64,000 nt of DNA from NCBI RefSeq assembly GCF_003265705.1, contig NW_020312904.1:2793936-2857935 (forward strand), read 5' to 3'. A program made the translations under genes and the position numbers. Under the pieces are notes generated by a model. The model searched no databases, was not told where the DNA came from, and saw only the letters and a list, made by a program, of their open reading frames with translations. This DNA comes from Callorhinus ursinus (Eukaryota > Chordata > Mammalia > Carnivora > Otariidae). The first letter of the stretch is position 1, and each line of letters opens with the position of its first letter. Of this stretch, positions 58,940 to 64,000 are shown in pieces.

Positions 58940-59535
58940 ATACCGTGCTGTGCAGCGGGACCACCATACCCCAGGAGGGCCCCAGCCCTGGGGGCCCAGG
59001 GAGGAAGAGGTCTGAGCTACTGCGTGACAAGTTAAGTATCAGCACACGGTTCTGGGCCAGCTTTGGATTGGTTTGGAGTCAGCCCTGCTGTTGGAGAACA
59101 CAGTGGTGCAGAGGGAGAAACAGAGCAGAGGCCCTGAGAAAGGTCACACGCCTGCGTCGAGCACACCGGGCAGCATGTCCAGGCTGCCGTTCGGCAAGGC
59201 CAGAGCACGTGGGAGGTGAGGAGTGGGAATGTGTGTGCAGCGGCCGGTGGGGGTCCCTGTGGGCCAGGCCAGAGCTGGCCTTCCATCCAGGGCAGTGGAG
59301 CAACGAGGGTTATGAGCCAGGGAACGGTGTGGGCGGCCTTCCATCCGTCACACGCGGTACCACCACAGGCTTCTTAGTGACCGAGAACGAGGGCTCACAC
59401 CTTCTCCCCACTCCCAGATTTTAACTTCACTTATTAAAAGAGAAATTCTAAAAGGCCAGGATGTCATAACAGGAACAGAGGCAATAAAAAGCCCCCCCAC
59501 ACACACTCCTGACACTCCCATCCCTAAAGGAAAAC
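58940..59535. other. Intron, no supported feature
   Basis: GC-rich sequence. An open plus-strand frame of 159 codons (58945-59424) lacks domains and splice borders. Confidence 0.45.
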
Positions 59536-59539
59536 ACAT

Positions 59540-60135
59540 GTGCAAGTTGGGGCCTTCAGATAATTAAGCCAGCCTGGAAATTATGCAAACGAAACATATG
59601 CAAGTATGCAATGAATTTTAAATGACAGAACTACAGAAAACTTAATTGCCATATTAGCATGCTATAAAAACACTAATCATAAATGTAAAACAATTATACC
59701 TGCATATACTTCTATCAAAATTGTCCCCGTGACACACGCATCCAGTGGCTCCCTCCCGTGGGTTCACGTGCGATCCTACCTTGACACGCCACGAGAAAAA
59801 AGGGTGATGCCAGCGCCTCACTGATCACTCTTAACCATTCTGCTCACCAGCATAAATGTTACGTGTTTAATTATTGTTCAATGTTTCTGAAGTAGTTATT
59901 AAAAAATGAGCCAAAAATACGATTTTCTACAGTGCTCATTTTTAAAAAGTTACTGCTGTGCTTGCAGGGAATTTAAATGTTAAATCGCATTAATGGTGGT
60001 TTAACGATATGTTCTGGACTAGAGTATATGTTAGTCTTCCGTAAATGACAGGAGCCAAGTTTCCCATCTTTCTTCATTAAAGGAGCATTTCCTACTCATC
60101 CATTAAGAATAGTGCTCTTCAACAGACCACCGGGA
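59540..60135. other. AT-rich unique block, candidate conserved element
   Basis: Contains TTATGCAAAC (octamer-like), several TTAATTG/TAATTA-like homeodomain cores and no recognised repeat. Flanking DNA on both sides is GC-rich, so the composition change is sharp. Confidence 0.4.
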
Positions 60136-60139
60136 TCAC

Positions 60140-62850
60140 GTTAATGACAAATCGTGAACAGACTAGGGGAAAAAGTCATTAGTTTGCCAGGTCTTGAAGT
60201 ACATTCACACTCAAGTGCAGCTTCAGCTGTCTTTTTCAACCGGACAAATGACAGATTCTCCTCGGTCCTGGGTTCAGGGTCCCGGAAGCGAAGTGCTGGG
60301 CCCAGCCACCCCACCCCACCCGCTCGGCTGAGCCTCTGGGACAGCACGCTGTCGGTCAAGCCCAGGCACCCTGGCCCAGCTGTACGGCCTTCAGTGGGTC
60401 CTGTCTCCTAGCTGGTCCGTGCGTGCCCTGCCCTGTCCCACGTGGAACCCATACATCCTAGAGCAGCTGCCTCCACCCGGGGCACAAGGGAGAATCCCTG
60501 GGGACCCGAGATTGGCAGTTCCCCGGCTCCCCGGTACCACTAACGTGCACCCAAGAGGTCAAGAGGACAGCCCAAAGCCCAAAGCCCCCATGCCGTTGCT
60601 GCCCCCGCCCCCACCCCTGCCCAGCCTAGGGCAGGCTGCAATTGGTACAAACCCTGATGCCTCAGTTTACCCCAAGGCTCCAACTGGCTTGGTGGGCCTA
60701 GACACCAATATCTACAAAAGCTTCCCAGGAGAGTGGCACGTGAAGCCTTGGATTCAGAGTGACTGAGAGGTGGCCTAAACTTGGGGGACCCTTCTCCTGC
60801 CCATGACCCTGAAGTGCCTGCCGGGTTTTCTCCCCAGCATTTTCCAAGACTCTTTTGTGACCTAGCACTTGCAAAGGGCAGACGTGTGGGAAACACTCAC
60901 CACATCAGAAATAAGTGATTGGCATCCTTCACGGTGCTCCCCAAATCTTCCATTACAGTAACCAGGAGAGAAGGAGAGACTCATAAGGTAGCTCCTGGGT
61001 CAGCGTTTAGGGGATAGGAGATGATGGTCCCCACCATTCTGACCTCCTTCCCCCCGTCCATTCTCATGTTTGACCAGCACCCCTCAACCTGGTGGGTTCC
61101 CTGCCCCTGGATGCCCAGAGCCCATCCTTCCCCCAAGGGCATACAGAATGTGCATGGGCCTGTCTCCCTGGGCTATCTGGGGACACCTGAAGGCTGGGAT
61201 GACGTTACTGCTTGCCAGCACGGGACCAGAGCATAGCGAAGGCATGATGAGCACATGTGCCCTGAATGATGAGTGAGCACAGCGCCAACGGACCACCCAG
61301 TTTCCTACTCCAGCAGCCTGAGTCCCGCCCACCTGCCCCTGCAGCCTCTAGGCCCTCCTCCCCTGCCCAGTTTTCCCTGTCTTGGCTGCCCGCCTCCTCC
61401 TTCTGACGGGCACCCAGAGCAGCACAGCACATTCTTCCTCCTGGTGCCAGACCCTGGTCGCGATACTGGTCTATCTGTTCCTACAACCCCGCATTCAGAG
61501 ATCACCGCTTCTGCAGGGATCCCACACGTGTGCACAGCCTGGCACACAGCAAGCACTCAACAGATGCTGTTAAAGAAGCAGAAGTGTACAGGAAGAGACA
61601 CAGGGTGAGCAGTGCCCTGGGGCGCAGACTTCTGAGAGAATGGGCTCCTTCCCATGGTGAGACCCCAGTCTGTCCTGGGGCAGACAGAGGAAGGCAGGGA
61701 CCCCCTCTCTTTGTGCAGGCCGCATGAGGGACAGCGACTTGGTTCTTCTGCCTTCTTATCTCCCCGTGACAAACACAGAGCCAGAGACACAGAAAGTGCT
61801 GGAGAAACACTGATCAAATAAATGAAGGCACCAACCAAAAGACCATTCAAGAGGCTCCCGGATTTCCCGCTCCAGAAACAGCCTCCTCACCCTTCACTGA
61901 AGTCCTTCACATCGTGGCCTGCTCCTGGTCCCCAGCCACCCCCTCCCTAATCCAAGCAGTCTGCCCGCCATTCCTAGGGAGCCAGCTCACCTGGGCTCCC
62001 GCTCGTCCAAACCGAGCTGCATCCCATAGGCCGTACGCCCTCCCCGTCTCCCCAACCCAAGGACACTGACACATCCCTCAGGTTGCTCCAGAAACACCCC
62101 ACCTTCACCAAGAAGCCTGGTCTGCCATCCACAGGAGTCTGCACTGCCCTGGAACCGCCCCTCCCTTTCTTGGTGCCCCCACCCTCCGCCACTTTGGAAA
62201 GACAGGCTTTGCTCACTGACCCCAACACTTTTTTTTAACTCATCCGTCAACCCAAGCCTAAAGAGGTCCAGAACTGCCAAGTTCGTCTCTGTCCTTCCCA
62301 GTCCCCAGCCTCCCACCTTGCAGCACCTGCAGACCCTGGGAAAGGGAAGCCCAGCCTGGCACACATGCCCCTGCTCTGCGGCTGCCCGTTCCTTCCTGCC
62401 TGCATCCCACACATCCCACTGTGTGTGATCCCAGACTGTCCTGCAGCCCTGACCTGACCCAGCCCCTCCTAACAGGGAGGGCTAGGATCTGATTCATCTC
62501 TCTCTCCAGGCAAGGGGTCCCTGCAGTCAGTTAACGGTTACACAAATACATGGATCTGAGACGCCCAGATACTCTTTCCCTTGTATTCCCAACATTCCTG
62601 GTTACAGACTCAACCCACCTACACCCTCCCTCCCATTCAAAGCAACAAAGTGGAGCATCTATCTCCTCCCCCTTCTGCTCCAGTGCCCACTGAATCCCAG
62701 GTCACACACTTGCCCAGCCAGCCACTGGGCATCACACACAGGGTAGCTCAGCTACAATGCACACAGACCGAGAACCAGCGGAAAGGAATGGGACAAAACC
62801 ATTCAGGAAGGCCTTCTACCCAGAGGCAGCGCAACCTCCATAAATATAAA
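60140..62850. other. GC-rich intron, no supported gene
   Basis: Many overlapping open frames are present, and none is recognisable. Weak L2/MIR-type tails may be present near 61515-61570 and 61860-62200. Confidence 0.45.
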
Positions 62851-62859
62851 ACTGCACTA

Positions 62860-63640
62860 TAAAGTCTTAAACATAGTATCGTCCAAACTTCCTACAGTTC
62901 AATCTAAAAAGCTTGTAACCTATTGTACAGGACATTTGGAAAAGCAGATACAAATGCTTAAAATAACAGACACAAAACAGAAACATAAGCAATTGTAGCA
63001 GGTCTAATTTTAATTGCAAGAGAATATTTAATCAATAAAGATTCACTGTTGAGAGTGGCATCTGCATTTAGGATTACGAGGTACTAAGCTGTAAATTTAT
63101 TAAGACTCATTAGCAAGAAAGAGTCTTTTAAATACTGAAAGTCAGACCCAATTTAGAGTAAACACTTAGAGTTCCCTACTGATTTAGCTCCAAAAATAAT
63201 TTAAAAAGGGAAAGAGAAAAAAACTGGTCTATAAACTGCTCCCAAGTTTTCAGCAGGGCCAAGCTCACTTCAGATATTAACCCGAGTGAAGTACCAGAGC
63301 GAGTGCCGACGGCCGCTCCACCCCGCCCACCTCATCTTCTCCAGCAGTCTCCACAGGTGGGCAGTTTAGAACCAGGGGTGAGGCACCAGAACCCCAGCCT
63401 CCATCAAGGAAACACAGATACTTTTAGAATCACTTTCTCCCCCTTACATCACTACTAAAGTACATTAAAAAAAAAAATGGTCAAACATATTTCACTGTGA
63501 TGAATTCCTAAGAATTGAAATAGTCTTCTATGATGGATCCTTTCTGTATCACAGGTTTGAAAATATTACAAAGATTTCTAGAATAATAAAACCAGAGGAA
63601 AAGAATACAGCTGTCATAAATAATTACTTAAGCTCATTTT
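62860..63640. other. AT-rich intron near exon, no repeat recognised
   Basis: Unique AT-rich sequence with runs such as TTAATTGCAAGAG and AATAAAGATTC. No exon was found before the 63836 donor. Confidence 0.45.
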
Positions 63641-63759
63641 CTGCCAGCCTTGTCAAACCAAGCTTGTAATGAAGCAAAAGATGGAAAATGTCACCTTAGC
63701 TCAGGCAAAGGCCCAGATCACTGCCACAAAGACAAGGCGCGTGCCTGGCCATGGCTGAT

Positions 63760-63801
63760 GGGCCACGCTCCGGGCCACACTCGGGGCCACGCTCTGGGCC
63801 A
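63760..63801. repeat. 12-bp tandem repeat next to splice donor
   Basis: gggccacgctcc, gggccacactcg and gggccacgctct, then a partial copy. It ends 34 bases from the donor of the 63836-63906 exon. In the pre-mRNA it is GC-rich and could fold. Confidence 0.85.
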
Positions 63802-63835
63802 GGCAGCACTGGTGAGCAGGCCCCCCAAGACTTAC

Positions 63836-63906
63836 TGAGAGCAGCTTCCAGGTCATTGGACGAACCGGCTTAGGGATTCCGGACCAGCTCAACTTCCGTA
63901 ATTCCT
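63836..63906 (-). CDS. TBC1D22A: TBC1D22A internal exon, start of TBC domain
   Basis: This is a 71-bp coding exon of a TBC-family Rab GTPase-activating protein. Read on the minus strand, it follows a pyrimidine-rich tract ending in CAG and ends CTCTCA|GTAAGT, a strong donor. The first two bases complete a Glu codon begun in the preceding exon, which lies outside the window. The next 23 codons end phase 0 and include LSWSGIPKPVRPMTWKLLS. RPMTW is the RxxxW motif that opens TBC domains; the domain accelerates GTP hydrolysis on Rab proteins. I recognise the peptide as TBC1D22A from memory of the human protein. Taken alone it could also fit the paralogue TBC1D22B, but the 49580-49642 exon settles the choice. 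The next exon is 10.4 kb downstream. A 12-bp tandem repeat starts 34 bases into the intron. Confidence 0.93.
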
Positions 63907-64000
63907 CTGTGGACAACAAAGAGACAAAGAAAACAGGCTTTACAAACAGGGAACTCCCCGCAGGGCCTTGACCTATTTCGTCAGTGTTCCTGGGGGGAGG

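Larger units (their letters stand above)
1..64000 (-). other. TBC1D22A: TBC1D22A gene body, partial (internal exons and introns)
   Basis: The whole window appears to lie inside one transcription unit on the minus strand. Four consecutive exons are present and nothing marks a first or last exon. There is no start codon context, CpG-island promoter, termination codon or 3' UTR attributable to the gene. The human orthologue is a very long gene, as I recall on 22q13, so the long introns agree with known structure. TBC1D22A is a roughly 500-residue Rab GAP associated with Golgi proteins; that is family knowledge and is not visible here. Coding sequence is under 0.6% of the window. Confidence 0.85.

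Noticed and set aside
1..64000. A novel multi-gene system
   Set aside because: The window is intron of one host gene plus repeats. I found no cluster of unexplained coding genes.

Overview
This is vertebrate nuclear DNA from a carnivoran mammal. About a dozen lysine-tRNA-derived CAN-SINE copies are present, with the tRNA-like head, CT-rich body and AATAAA/A-rich tail. They match the type I associate with arctoid carnivorans (bears, seals, mustelids) better than the dog SINEC_Cf or cat forms. A carnivoran-type full-length LINE-1 is also present. Naming the clade is an inference from repeat style.

The only host gene I can support is TBC1D22A, on the minus strand. It encodes a Rab GTPase-activating protein of the TBC family. 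Four internal coding exons are visible, in transcript order 63906-63836, 53445-53317, 49642-49580 and 24591-24477. All have canonical AG/GT borders and compatible phases, and together they give one continuous open frame through the N-terminal half of the TBC domain. That stretch includes the RxxxW motif, the arginine finger (IxxDxxR) and the glutamine finger (YVQG). The 5' exons lie beyond base 64000. The 3' exons lie before base 1, because I found no further exon below 24477. The introns measure 10,390, 3,674 and 24,988 bp, plus at least 24.5 kb downstream.

The rest is intron filled by repeats of several ages. 1-10.5 kb holds a MIR split by a SINE, an L1M fragment, a short L1 3' end with target-site duplications (TSDs) and several SINEs. 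10.5-15.4 kb holds an MLT1-type LTR and a long old antisense L1 carrying nested inserts. 16.7-19.2 kb holds sense L1 pieces. 19.2-35 kb is mostly unique, GC-rich intron with minisatellites, microsatellites and the glutamine-finger exon. 35.3-37.8 kb is an old sense L1 carrying two SINEs. 39.8-49.4 kb holds old L1 pieces and a 6-kb young L1. That L1 has an open ORF1, a broken ORF2, and a SINE tail fused to its 5' end inside its TSDs. 49.4-64 kb holds three TBC1D22A exons, a 33-bp VNTR with an assembly gap, and a nested transposon cluster at 54-55.8 kb.

I saw no bacterial-type operons, CRISPR arrays, functional tRNA/rRNA genes or convincing second protein-coding gene. The most unusual signals are the SINE-L1 5' chimera, a perfect 31-bp inverted pair 3.6 kb apart, and the in-frame acidic VNTR.
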